Source: Clostridia bacterium
GTDB lineage: Bacteria > Bacillota > Clostridia > Oscillospirales > Acutalibacteraceae
NCBI GenBank assembly: GCA_017461235.1
Contig: JAFTYU010000004.1
Span: 1-64,000 of the forward strand
Reading direction: 5' to 3'
DNA: 64,000 nt
The notes under the pieces were generated by a model that had not been told where the DNA came from, ran no database searches, and saw nothing but the letters and a program-made list of their open reading frames with translations. This document shows, piece after piece, positions 15,847 through 23,532 of the stretch. Each line of letters starts with the position of its first letter. Within the stretch, counting starts at the first letter, position 1. A program made the translations under genes and the position numbers.

Positions 15847-15880
15847 AACCGAGTAAGCTCAAAAGTTTACTCGGTTCTTT
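15847..15880 (+). terminator. Terminator of barnase-barstar
   Basis: AACCGAGTAA / TTACTCGGTT (15847-15856 with 15867-15876). Nearly the same stem as the AbiH terminator at 14685, which hints at duplication or shared origin. Confidence 0.75.
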
Positions 15881-15900
15881 AAATTGTACCCGAAACGGTG

Positions 15901-16032
15901 TTATATACTCATCAACCCCACGAACTTGTAGTATATATGCACGCATTGGTATTTTTCACCGTTTATGATTTCCTTTTCTGATACCACGATTTTCTCAATG
16001 AGCTCGTTCAGGTTTCTTTCGTTGAGTTTTTG
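15901..16032 (-). pseudogene. C-terminal remnant of a serine recombinase (DUF4368 end)
   Basis: On the minus strand a 43-codon open stretch ends in TAA (complement of 15901-15903). It reads LNELIEKIVVSEKEIINGEKY, then QCVHIYYKFVGLMSI, the typical tail of large serine recombinases of Clostridial mobile elements. An in-frame stop ends it upstream and no catalytic domain is present. It marks a past insertion or excision event next to the tRNA-Thr gene. Confidence 0.65.
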
Positions 16033-16044
16033 TAAGAAAGAAAA

Positions 16045-16195
16045 TCACACCGAAGATGTGTATGTAATCCGTCTTCGGACGGAATGCAATCGCAACTTTA
16101 GTTGCGTATGTAATCAATACGAAGGATTGTATATATACACCTTCGGCAATTACATACACGCTGACGCGTGATTACATGCCAATCCTTAGGATTGG
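16045..16195. repeat. Chain of short hairpins with a common linker
   Basis: Four to six small stem-loops in a row, including CCGTC-ttcg-GACGG, CGCAAC-ttta-GTTGCG, ACGC-tgac-GCGT and AATCC-tta-GGATT. They are joined by the linker TATGTAAT or its complement ATTACATA. The outer arms GTGTATGTAAT (16058-16068) and ATTACATACAC (16149-16159) are perfectly complementary and would close the whole set into a multibranched fold. No ORF is supported. It fills most of the 400-base gap before the tRNA. Function unknown. Confidence 0.6.
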
Positions 16196-16235
16196 ATAAA
16201 AATAAAGCACCTGCTATTGCAGATGCTTTATTTTT

Positions 16236-16311
16236 TGGAGCTGGAAACGTGACTCGAACACGCGACCTGCTCATTACGAATGAGCTGCTCTACCAACTGA
16301 GCTATTCCAGC
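16236..16311 (-). tRNA. tRNA-Thr (anticodon CGT)
   Basis: On the minus strand a full cloverleaf: acceptor GCTGGAA / TTCCAGC, D arm GCTC...GAGC, anticodon arm GCTCA-TTCGTAA-TGAGC with anticodon CGT (codon ACG), T arm GCGTG-TTCGAGT-CACGT, then discriminator T and an encoded CCA. Its 3' end lies at the island edge and is partly duplicated at 9620, so it is the probable integration site. Confidence 0.93.
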
Positions 16312-16331
16312 ATATTATATGTGCAAAAGAT

Positions 16332-16360
16332 ATTATATATAATTGTTTTGAGTTTTTCAA
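16332..16360 (-). promoter_or_regulatory. Promoter of tRNA-Thr
   Basis: Minus strand TTGAAA (complement of 16355-16360), a 17-base spacer and TATAAT (complement of 16332-16337), 20 bases before the mature 5' end. The remaining gap to the his promoter holds one hairpin (AAAGCAAT / ATTGCTTT, 16408-16434) and nothing else recognisable. Confidence 0.75.
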
Positions 16361-16534
16361 GAGAAATTTTAAAAATGTAAATCTCATAACACAAATTTAA
16401 TGTCAGCAAAAGCAATGATAATATATTATTGCTTTAATGTCTTGTCACCTTCACTATATAAGACCCGTGTTTTAAGGTGATTTTGTTTAATTTCCCAAAA
16501 TGCAAAAAATATTATTTTTTTAGCTCTTTTTGTG

Positions 16535-16563
16535 TTGACTTTAGCGCTTTAGCGTGCTACTAT
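16535..16563 (+). promoter_or_regulatory. Promoter and possible operator of the his operon
   Basis: TTGACT (16535-16540), a 17-base spacer and TACTAT (16558-16563). The spacer contains the direct repeat TTTAGCG-C-TTTAGCG, centred where a repressor would act. The first gene encodes a TrpR-like protein, which makes autoregulation an attractive but untested idea. Confidence 0.7.
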
Positions 16564-16596
16564 ATGAATACGTTTTTTATAACAGGCAGTATTATG

Positions 16597-16621
16597 AAAG
16601 GAGCAATACATCGGGTATTGC
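16597..16621 (+). promoter_or_regulatory. Ribosome binding site separated from start by a hairpin
   Basis: AAAGGAG (16597-16603) is 28 bases from the yerC ATG, too far for normal use. Between them GCAATAC (16602-16608) and GTATTGC (16615-16621) form a perfect 7-bp hairpin. Looping it out leaves about 9 bases. The hairpin may set translation of the regulator gene. Confidence 0.5.
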
Positions 16622-16630
16622 GATATTATT

Positions 16631-16933
16631 ATGACACCCTTTAAAAACAGTTATGTTGACGAACTTTATGATGCAATTTTAAGTCTCGAAAATAAGGAAG
16701 ATTGTCAGGCGTTTTTTGAAGACCTTTTTACAATAAATGAAATAATTTCTCTTTCCCAACGTCTGAGCGTTGCCAAAAAACTTGACGAGGGCAAAACCTT
16801 TTCTGCGATCACTGCGGAAACGGGTGCAAGCTCTGCAACTATCGGCAGAGTTAATAAGTGTCTTTCTTACGGCACCGGCGGTTACAGGAAAATTATTGAC
16901 AGATTGAAAAAAGAAGGCGGCGAAACAAAATGA
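16631..16933 (+). CDS. YerC/TrpR-like transcriptional regulator of the his operon
   Basis: A 100-residue helical DNA-binding protein of the TrpR/YerC superfamily. Residues 20-55 (CQAFFEDLFTINEIISLSQRLSVAKKLDEGKTFSAI) form the dimerising helices. The helix-turn-helix (AITAETGASSATIGRVNKCLSYG) follows, close to TrpR's reader head. Relatives have been proposed as histidine-pathway regulators in Gram-positive bacteria (from memory). Its ATGA overlap with hisZG and its position as first gene fit a dedicated his regulator, perhaps binding the repeat in the promoter at 16535-16563. The ligand (histidine or a charged intermediate) is unknown. Confidence 0.85.
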   Translation: MTPFKNSYVDELYDAILSLENKEDCQAFFEDLFTINEIISLSQRLSVAKKLDEGKTFSAITAETGASSATIGRVNKCLSYGTGGYRKIIDRLKKEGGETK

Positions 16934-18522
16934 GTATTGATTTATCTGTTCTAAACAATTCTGAAAAGATAATATTTGAATTGCGCAGTCTTTATTCAAA
17001 ATACGGTTATAAACCTTTTAAAATGAGCAAATTTGAGGAGTATGACCTTTACGGAAGCAATAAGGATTTCCTTGTTAGCGGTAACTGTATTACTTTTACC
17101 GATTCCGACGGAAGACTCCTTGCCTTAAAGCCTGACGTAACCTTTTCTATTATTAAAAATCTTGATGATTCCGCTACGGGCGTGCAAAAGGTTTATTATA
17201 ATGAAAACGTTTACCGTGTAACTAAAAAGGCAGGCGGGTTCAGTGAAATAATGCAGACAGGCATTGAATGTATGGGTGATATCGATATCGGTGAGGTATG
17301 CGAGGTTATAACTCTTGCAGCGCGAAGTCTTTATGCCATCAGTGAAGATTATGTTCTTGATATTTCCCATATGGGTATTCTCAGCGGACTTTTCAGCGCT
17401 ATGGATTTATCCGAAAGCAAAAAATCAGAGCTTCTTTGTGCCGTAGCTGAAAAGAACAGCGGCGTTATTTTAAATCTTTGTAATCAGTATGGCGTAGGCG
17501 ATGCTCTCAGCAACAAGCTTTTAAGTCTTATTGATGCTTACGGCACACCTTCCGAAACACTCGAAAAAATCGGTAACTCTATTGTAAATGCTGAAATGCA
17601 GAATGCTTATAACGAGCTCTGTGAAGTCTGCAGCATGCTCACACAAAAGGGTTACGAAAAGAATATTAATATAGACTGCTCTGTTGTAAACGATATGAGT
17701 TATTATAACGGCATTGTATTCAAAGGCTTTTTGCACGGAGTGCCTACGGGCGTGCTTTCCGGCGGTAGATACGACAGACTTATGGAGCGCGTCAATAAAA
17801 AAGCAGGAGCTATAGGTTTTGCGGTTTATCTTGACGAAGTTGACAGAATTCTTCAGTCATCCGAAGAATCTGAAGGCTGTAATGATGACCAATATCTCAA
17901 TGTGGCTCTCCCTAAAGGCAGATTGGGCGAAAAGGTTTATGCTATGTTTGAACAGGCCGGCTTTGAATGTCCCCAGATTCACGAAAAGAACAGACGTCTT
18001 ATTTTTGAAAATGCTGAAAAAAAAGTGCGTTATTTCTGGGTAAAGCCTTCGGACGTTGCCATATATGTTGAACGTGGCGCGGCAGATATCGGCGTTGCAG
18101 GTAAGGATATTTTATTAGAGTATTCGCCCGATGTTTATGAGCTTCTTGATATGAATATGGGCAAATGCCGTATGTGCGTTGCTGCAAAAAATGAGTTTGC
18201 GGACAATGGTGCTAATACTTTACGTGTGGCTACCAAATTTGAAAATATTGCAAAAAGTTACTATGCCGATAAATGCCGTGATATAGATATAATTAAACTT
18301 AACGGTTCTATTGAGATTGCGCCTATTCTCGGTCTATCCGATGTTATTGTGGATATTGTGGAAACAGGGGCAACTCTTCTTGAAAACGGTCTCGAGCCTA
18401 AAGAAACTATTGTTGAAATAAGTGCACGTCTTATTTCAAACAAAGCATCCTATAAATTCAAATCTCAACTTATTGACAAACTTAAGGATGCGCTTTCAAC
18501 GATTGTGAGGGAAAAACAGTGA
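16930..18522 (+). CDS. hisG: Fused HisZ-HisG: ATP phosphoribosyltransferase
   Basis: A 530-residue single chain for the first step of histidine synthesis, ATP plus PRPP to phosphoribosyl-ATP. Residues 1 to about 305 are HisZ, the HisRS-like regulatory subunit: class II tRNA-synthetase core with FKMSKFEEYDLY, DVTFSIIKNL, YYNENVYR, and YYNGIVFKGF...LSGGRYDRL near 260-280. After a short acidic linker (QSSEESEGCNDDQ), residues 317-530 are short-form HisG: NVALPKGRLGEKV, DVAIYVERGAADIGVAGKDIL, NGSIEIAPILGLSDVIVDIVETGATL. These two subunits normally come from separate genes and form a hetero-octamer, so this is a real fusion with no stop or frameshift at the junction. It overlaps yerC and hisD by ATGA and GTGA. 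Confidence 0.93.
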   Translation: MSIDLSVLNNSEKIIFELRSLYSKYGYKPFKMSKFEEYDLYGSNKDFLVSGNCITFTDSDGRLLALKPDVTFSIIKNLDDSATGVQKVYYNENVYRVTKKAGGFSEIMQTGIECMGDIDIGEVCEVITLAARSLYAISEDYVLDISHMGILSGLFSAMDLSESKKSELLCAVAEKNSGVILNLCNQYGVGDALSNKLLSLIDAYGTPSETLEKIGNSIVNAEMQNAYNELCEVCSMLTQKGYEKNINIDCSVVNDMSYYNGIVFKGFLHGVPTGVLSGGRYDRLMERVNKKAGAIGFAVYLDEVDRILQSSEESEGCNDDQYLNVALPKGRLGEKVYAMFEQAGFECPQIHEKNRRLIFENAEKKVRYFWVKPSDVAIYVERGAADIGVAGKDILLEYSPDVYELLDMNMGKCRMCVAAKNEFADNGANTLRVATKFENIAKSYYADKCRDIDIIKLNGSIEIAPILGLSDVIVDIVETGATLLENGLEPKETIVEISARLISNKASYKFKSQLIDKLKDALSTIVREKQ

Positions 18523-19790
18523 TAAAAATATACGACCGCAACGAAATATCAATTGAACAGATTCTCGAAAGAAGCGAACAGACCATTGATGTTGAAGGTA
18601 TCGTTGCTGATATTATAAAAAATGTTAAAGAAAACGGAGACAAGGCTCTTGTTGAATATTGCCAAAAGTTTGACGGCGCCGTTGACGATGTTATTGAAGT
18701 CAGCGAAGAAGAAATAGAAGCGGCTTTCAATGAAATTGATGATGAGCTTGTTGATATTCTCACACAAGCAAAGGAGAATATCACCGCTTTCCATTCAAAG
18801 CAAGTTCGCAACTCTTTTGTAATCAACGATAAAGACGGTGTTATCATCGGGCAGAAGGTTTTGCCCATTGAAAAGGTTGGTCTTTATGTTCCCGGCGGCA
18901 CAGCGGCTTATCCGTCATCCGTTCTTATGAACTGTGTTCCTGCAAAGATTGCAGGTTGCAGTGAGATTGTTATGGTTACACCTGCCAAAGCAGGTAAGGT
19001 GAAGCCGGTAATTCTCGCGGCGGCTAAAATTGCAGGGGTGGATAAAATTTTCAAAATCGGCGGTGCGCAGGCGGTTGCTGCTCTTGCTTACGGTACACAG
19101 AGCGTTCCCAAGGTTGATAAAATTGTCGGTCCCGGCAATGCCTTTGTTGCAGAAGCTAAAAAACAGGTTTTCGGTATGGTCGATATTGATATGATCGCAG
19201 GACCAAGTGAAATTCTTGTTGTTGCGGATTCAACAAACAATCCTGCACATATTGCGGCTGATATGCTTTCACAGGCAGAGCACGATAAAATGGCTACAGC
19301 GGTTCTTATTACCGACAGTATGGCTTTTGCGGAAAAAGTCAGTGCCGAACTTGAAAAACAGATTCCGCTTTTACCAAGAGCCGAAATTGCACGTTGCTCT
19401 GTTGATACAAATGGTAAAATAATCGTAACGGACAACCTTGTTGAGGCGATGAATGTTTCCAATATTCTTGCTCCCGAGCATCTTGAGATTTGTGTTGATA
19501 ATCCGTTTGAGTATCTCGGATACGTTAAAAATGCAGGCTCTGTTTTCCTTGGTAAAAACTGTCCCGAAGCTTTGGGGGATTATTTTGCAGGTCCTAACCA
19601 CACACTTCCTACAAGCGGTACTGCGCGTTTTTCAAGTCCGCTTTCGGTTGATGATTTTGTTAAAAAGACCCAATTCTCATATTTCAGTAATGAAGCACTT
19701 TGCAAGATAGGGGATAAAGTAGTCCGCTTTGCAAATGAAGAAGGTCTTCAGGCGCACGCAAGAAGCGTCAGCATCAGAACGGAGAAATAA
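18519..19790 (+). CDS. hisD: Histidinol dehydrogenase
   Basis: Oxidises L-histidinol to L-histidine in two NAD+-dependent steps, the end of the pathway. The 423 residues match the usual length. Recognisable blocks are GLYVPGGTAAYPSSVLMN, RIGGAQAVAALAYGT-type (KIGGAQAVAALAYGTQSVPKVDKIVGPGN), DMIAGPSEILVVAD, LSQAEHD with the zinc-ligand Gln/His, LAPEHLEI and GDYFAGPNHTLPTSGTARF with the catalytic/zinc His. Translation starts at GTG 18519 in a GTGA overlap with the end of hisZG, which implies coupling. Order hisZG-hisD follows common Firmicute his operons. Confidence 0.97.
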   Translation: MIKIYDRNEISIEQILERSEQTIDVEGIVADIIKNVKENGDKALVEYCQKFDGAVDDVIEVSEEEIEAAFNEIDDELVDILTQAKENITAFHSKQVRNSFVINDKDGVIIGQKVLPIEKVGLYVPGGTAAYPSSVLMNCVPAKIAGCSEIVMVTPAKAGKVKPVILAAAKIAGVDKIFKIGGAQAVAALAYGTQSVPKVDKIVGPGNAFVAEAKKQVFGMVDIDMIAGPSEILVVADSTNNPAHIAADMLSQAEHDKMATAVLITDSMAFAEKVSAELEKQIPLLPRAEIARCSVDTNGKIIVTDNLVEAMNVSNILAPEHLEICVDNPFEYLGYVKNAGSVFLGKNCPEALGDYFAGPNHTLPTSGTARFSSPLSVDDFVKKTQFSYFSNEALCKIGDKVVRFANEEGLQAHARSVSIRTEK

Positions 19791-19794
19791 ATTT

Positions 19795-20859
19795 ATGAGT
19801 AAATTCCTTGATGAGCGTTACAGTTCTCTGGCTGCTTATGTGCCCGGTGAACAACCGCAGGATAAGAAATATATAAAATTAAATACTAACGAGTCACCGT
19901 ATCCGCCGTCACCTGAAACATTTGCGGCTGTGAATGTGAACGAAACTGAAAATCTGCGGCTTTATCCCGACCCGGATGGCAGAGTGCTTACAAAAAAACT
20001 TGCAGATTGTTACGGTGTTGAGAGTGAAAATATTTTTCTCGCAAACGGCTCTGATGATATTCTTAATTTTGCTTTTATGGCGTATGGTGCCAATGGCAGG
20101 AAATCGTATTTTGCTGACATTACTTACGGATTTTACAGCGTGTTTGCAAATCTTCACGGCTCCGATTACACGGTGATTCCCCTTGAAGATGATTTTACGA
20201 TTGATGCCGATAAATTCTGCGGCGTTGACGGTTGTGTGTTTATTGCCAATCCCAATGCTCCTACGGGTCTTGCATTGAGTCTTGCAGAGATTGAAAGAAT
20301 AATAAGCACCAATCCCGAAAACGTGGTTGTCATTGACGAAGCGTACGTTGATTTCGGTGCTGAAAGTGCAGTAAGCCTTGTGAAAAAATACGACAATCTT
20401 CTTGTGGTTCAGACTTTTTCAAAGTCACGCTCAATGGCAGGAGCAAGATTGGGTTTTGCTATTGGTAATAAGGAGATAATAGGGGATTTGCATAAGTTAA
20501 GATACTCAACTAATCCCTACAATATAAATCGTATTACTCTTGCGGCAGGCGCGGCTTGCATTGATTCGCAGAATTATTATGATGATAATTGTAAAAAAAT
20601 AATTAATACAAGAGCATACACTACAAATGAATTGGAAAAACTCGGTTTTTCTGTTCTTCCGTCAAAGGCAAATTTTGTTTTTGCACAGTCGGATAGAATT
20701 GACGGCGGAGAATTGTATCTGAAATTAAAAGAAAAAGGTGTTCTTGTCCGTCACTTTACAAGCGGAAGGATAAAGAATTTTAACCGCATAACTATCGGTA
20801 CACCCGAACAGATGGCGGTATTTATAGAAAAAACCAAAGAAATTCTGGAGGACAAATAA
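19795..20859 (+). CDS. hisC: Histidinol-phosphate aminotransferase
   Basis: A PLP-dependent class I/II aminotransferase that moves an amino group from glutamate to imidazole-acetol phosphate. The 354-residue protein has KLNTNESPYPPSP at the N-terminus, ANGSDDILNFAF for cofactor binding, NPNAPTG, DEAYVDF and the PLP lysine in TFSKSRSMAGARLGFAIG, then the C-terminal Arg motif RHFTSGRIKNFNRITIGT. The frame extends upstream, but GGAGAA before the ATG at 19795 and the family N-terminus (MSKFLDERYSSLAAY) select that start. It is five bases after hisD and directly adjacent to hisB. Confidence 0.96.
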   Translation: MSKFLDERYSSLAAYVPGEQPQDKKYIKLNTNESPYPPSPETFAAVNVNETENLRLYPDPDGRVLTKKLADCYGVESENIFLANGSDDILNFAFMAYGANGRKSYFADITYGFYSVFANLHGSDYTVIPLEDDFTIDADKFCGVDGCVFIANPNAPTGLALSLAEIERIISTNPENVVVIDEAYVDFGAESAVSLVKKYDNLLVVQTFSKSRSMAGARLGFAIGNKEIIGDLHKLRYSTNPYNINRITLAAGAACIDSQNYYDDNCKKIINTRAYTTNELEKLGFSVLPSKANFVFAQSDRIDGGELYLKLKEKGVLVRHFTSGRIKNFNRITIGTPEQMAVFIEKTKEILEDK

Positions 20860-21447
20860 ATGCGCGTAGCTGAAATTTCAAGAAAAACTGCGGAAACCGA
20901 TGTTTTGGTTAAAATCAATCTTGACGGTACAGGCATTTGTGATATTGATACGGGTATCGGTTTTCTTGACCATATGATGATATTATTCGGTAAGCACGGC
21001 AGATTTGACCTTACCGTTAAATGTAACGGTGATTTAGAAGTTGACGGACACCATACCACCGAAGATATCGGTATTGCTCTTGGTCAGGCTTTTAAAGAAG
21101 CTCTCGGAGATAAAAGGGGAATCAAGCGCTACGGCAGCACAATCCTTCCTATGGATGAAGCGCTTATACTCACCGCCGTTGATATTTCCGGCAGACCCTA
21201 TCTTCGTTACAGAATGAAAATTCCGGCACCTATGGTCGGGGACTTTGATACAGAGCTTCTTCGTGAATTTGTAATTGCTTTTGCCTTTAATGCTGGCATA
21301 ACCTTACATATCAGAAGACTTGACGGTGTTAACAGCCATCACATAATCGAGGGAACCTTCAAATCCCTTGCCCGAACACTGAAAAAAGCGGTGGAAATCG
21401 ACGAAAAAGCAAAAGACGAAATACCGTCAACCAAAGGAGTTTTATAA
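20860..21447 (+). CDS. hisB: Imidazoleglycerol-phosphate dehydratase
   Basis: Dehydrates imidazoleglycerol phosphate to imidazole-acetol phosphate, with manganese. The 195-residue monofunctional form has the repeated metal-binding blocks [16 protein letters not shown] and [16 protein letters not shown] in the first half and [31 protein letters not shown] in the second. There is no fused histidinol-phosphate phosphatase domain as in E. coli HisB, so the phosphatase must be a separate protein. GGAGG inside the end of hisC serves as binding site. The TAATG junction with hisH indicates coupling. Confidence 0.97.
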   Translation: MRVAEISRKTAETDVLVKINLDGTGICDIDTGIGFLDHMMILFGKHGRFDLTVKCNGDLEVDGHHTTEDIGIALGQAFKEALGDKRGIKRYGSTILPMDEALILTAVDISGRPYLRYRMKIPAPMVGDFDTELLREFVIAFAFNAGITLHIRRLDGVNSHHIIEGTFKSLARTLKKAVEIDEKAKDEIPSTKGVL

Positions 21448-22061
21448 TGCTTGCTATTATAGATTACGGCGTGGGTAACCTGTTTTCATTGCAGTGCTCA
21501 CTAAAAAAAATCGGTGTTGAAGCAGTTGTTACAAATGACCCCGATACAATAAAAAAAGCCGACAGAATTATTCTTCCCGGGGTAGGGGCATTCGGTGATG
21601 CCGCTAAAAAACTTCGTGCAACAGGTCTTGTGGATACAATAAAAACCGAAGCGGAAAACGGCAAGCCGTTTTTAGGTATATGTCTTGGTATGCAGCTACT
21701 TTTTGAGAAGGGTTACGAATATGGCGAGCACGAGGGTCTGGGCTTTATTAAGGGCAACGTTGTTGCTCTTGAAGGTATAATTCCCGAAAATTTAAATATT
21801 CCGCATATGGGGTGGAATGCCCTTGATTTCAAATGTGAAAGTCCGATTTTTAAATACATAAACGACGGTGATTGCGTTTATTTTGTTCATTCATATCACG
21901 CCACAGACTGCGATGAGTCCGTTATTGCTACTGCAGAATATGGAGTTCAGGTTACGGCGGCTGTCGGTAAGGGCAATATTTTCGGTTGTCAGTTCCATCC
22001 GGAAAAAAGCGGTGATACAGGTTTAAAAATATTAAAAGCATTTTGTGAAATCGGAGAGTAA
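21447..22061 (+). CDS. hisH: Imidazole glycerol phosphate synthase, glutamine amidotransferase subunit
   Basis: Class I glutaminase subunit that supplies ammonia to HisF. The 204-residue protein shows IDYGVGNLFSL, GVGAFGDA, the oxyanion/nucleophile block PFLGICLGMQLLFEKGYE with the catalytic Cys, PHMGWN, YFVHSYH, and the C-terminal His-Glu pair in GCQFHPEKSGD. Its ATG overlaps the hisB stop (TAATG). HisH and HisF here are separated by hisA, a common order in his operons, and must assemble as a 1:1 complex. Confidence 0.97.
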   Translation: MLAIIDYGVGNLFSLQCSLKKIGVEAVVTNDPDTIKKADRIILPGVGAFGDAAKKLRATGLVDTIKTEAENGKPFLGICLGMQLLFEKGYEYGEHEGLGFIKGNVVALEGIIPENLNIPHMGWNALDFKCESPIFKYINDGDCVYFVHSYHATDCDESVIATAEYGVQVTAAVGKGNIFGCQFHPEKSGDTGLKILKAFCEIGE

Positions 22062-22062
22062 A

Positions 22063-22776
22063 ATGAGATTATTTCCTGCAATAGATTTATATGAAGGTAA
22101 GGCGGTTCGCCTTTTGAAAGGTAACTATAATGACCTTACAGTTTATTCTGAAAATCCTTTGGAAATAGCCAAGGATTTTGAAAATCAGGGTGCAACAGAA
22201 CTCCACACGGTTGACCTTGAGGGTGCCCGTGACGGTGGTACACCCAATATTGAAATTATAAAAAGCTTTGTTGAAAATACTTCCTTGAATGTTGAAGTGG
22301 GTGGCGGTATCCGCTCTATGGAAACAGTTGAAGCGTACCTTAATGCAGGTGTTAAGAGAGTAATTCTCGGTACTGCCGCAGTGACGGATGAAGCCTTCTT
22401 GAAGGACGCAGTTAAGCGTTACGGCGATAAAATTGCCGTGGGTGCGGACATCAAAGACGGTAAGGTTGCTATTAAGGGCTGGGTAGAAAAATCAGAATAC
22501 GGCACGTTTGAGTTCTTTGAAAAGCTTGAAAAAATCGGTGTTTCAACGGTTATTTGTACCGATATATCAAAAGATGGTGCAATGCAAGGCACTAACCGTG
22601 GGCTTTATAAAGAGCTTTCTGAAAAATTCTCGGTTAATATAATTGCATCCGGCGGTGTTTCTACACTTGATGATATCAAGGCGTTGAGCGAAATGAACCT
22701 TTATGGTGCCATTGTAGGCAAGGCTTATTATACAGGTGCTGTTAAGATTAACGAGGCTTTGGAGGTTATAAAATGA
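22063..22776 (+). CDS. hisA: ProFAR isomerase (phosphoribosylformimino-AICAR-P isomerase)
   Basis: A beta/alpha barrel that opens the ribose of ProFAR by an Amadori rearrangement. The first strand FPAIDLYEGKAVRL carries the catalytic Asp, and the fifth region TDISKDGAMQGTN carries the second. Phosphate sites are GGGIRSM and ASGGVSTLDD. The ATG at 22063 follows the hisH stop by one base. An earlier in-frame ATG at 22045 lies inside hisH and adds only six non-conserved residues. Length 237 residues, as expected. It ends in an ATGA overlap with hisF. Confidence 0.96.
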   Translation: MRLFPAIDLYEGKAVRLLKGNYNDLTVYSENPLEIAKDFENQGATELHTVDLEGARDGGTPNIEIIKSFVENTSLNVEVGGGIRSMETVEAYLNAGVKRVILGTAAVTDEAFLKDAVKRYGDKIAVGADIKDGKVAIKGWVEKSEYGTFEFFEKLEKIGVSTVICTDISKDGAMQGTNRGLYKELSEKFSVNIIASGGVSTLDDIKALSEMNLYGAIVGKAYYTGAVKINEALEVIK

Positions 22777-23531
22777 TTACCAAAAGAATTATTCCATGCC
22801 TTGATGTACGCAACGGTACAGTTGTTAAAGGAACGAATTTTGAAAATCTTAACGAGATTTCTTCTCCTGTTCAGTTGGCGGAATACTACAGTTCACACGG
22901 TGCTGATGAGCTTGTATTTTATGATATAACTGCATCATCAGACGGACGAAAGCTTTTTACCGATATTTTAACCGAAACTGCATCAAAGGTGTTTATTCCT
23001 TTGACAGTCGGCGGTGGTATAAATACTCTTGAGGATTTTGACAGAGTCTTAAAGTGCGGTGCAGATAAGGTCAGTGTGAACTCGGGTGCAATAAGAAATC
23101 CCGATTTAATCCCTGCGGCGGCAGAGAAATACGGTGACCAATGCGTTGTTCTTTCGGTTGATGTTAAACGTGTTGACGGTCAATTCCGCGTGTTTGCAAA
23201 GGGCGGCAGAGAAGATACAGGCCTTGATGCTCTCGAATGGATAAAACGCGGCGTAAACAACGGTGCAGGCGAAATCGTTGTGAATTCCATTGACACAGAC
23301 GGTGTTAAAAAGGGGTTCGATATTGAGATGCTAAAAGCCGTATGCGAGATTGTAAATGTTCCCGTAATTGCATCGGGCGGTGCAGGCGGCAAACAGGATT
23401 TTGTTGATTTGTTCAATATCGTACCCGATGTAAGCGCAGGTCTTGCGGCATCCATCTTCCATTACGGTGAAGTTACAATTGACGATCTGAAGAAAACTTT
23501 AAATGAAAATAACATTACTGTGAGGTTATAA
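22773..23531 (+). CDS. hisF: Imidazole glycerol phosphate synthase cyclase subunit
   Basis: Barrel subunit that uses ammonia from HisH to form imidazole glycerol phosphate plus AICAR. The 252 residues contain the family start [16 protein letters not shown] with the catalytic Asp, [56 protein letters not shown] with the second catalytic Asp, and ASGGAG. AICAR made here feeds purine synthesis. It is translationally coupled to hisA and ends one base before hisIE. Confidence 0.97.
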   Translation: MITKRIIPCLDVRNGTVVKGTNFENLNEISSPVQLAEYYSSHGADELVFYDITASSDGRKLFTDILTETASKVFIPLTVGGGINTLEDFDRVLKCGADKVSVNSGAIRNPDLIPAAAEKYGDQCVVLSVDVKRVDGQFRVFAKGGREDTGLDALEWIKRGVNNGAGEIVVNSIDTDGVKKGFDIEMLKAVCEIVNVPVIASGGAGGKQDFVDLFNIVPDVSAGLAASIFHYGEVTIDDLKKTLNENNITVRL

Positions 23532-23532
23532 T

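Noticed and set aside
16045-16195. CRISPR-like array
   Set aside because: Stems differ in sequence and spacing is irregular. There are no constant-length repeats or unique spacers.
16594-16644. 17-codon ORF (MKGAIHRVLRYYYDTL) before yerC, as a possible His leader peptide
   Set aside because: It has only one His codon, no terminator follows, and it overlaps the yerC start. The hairpin in the spacer explains the region better.
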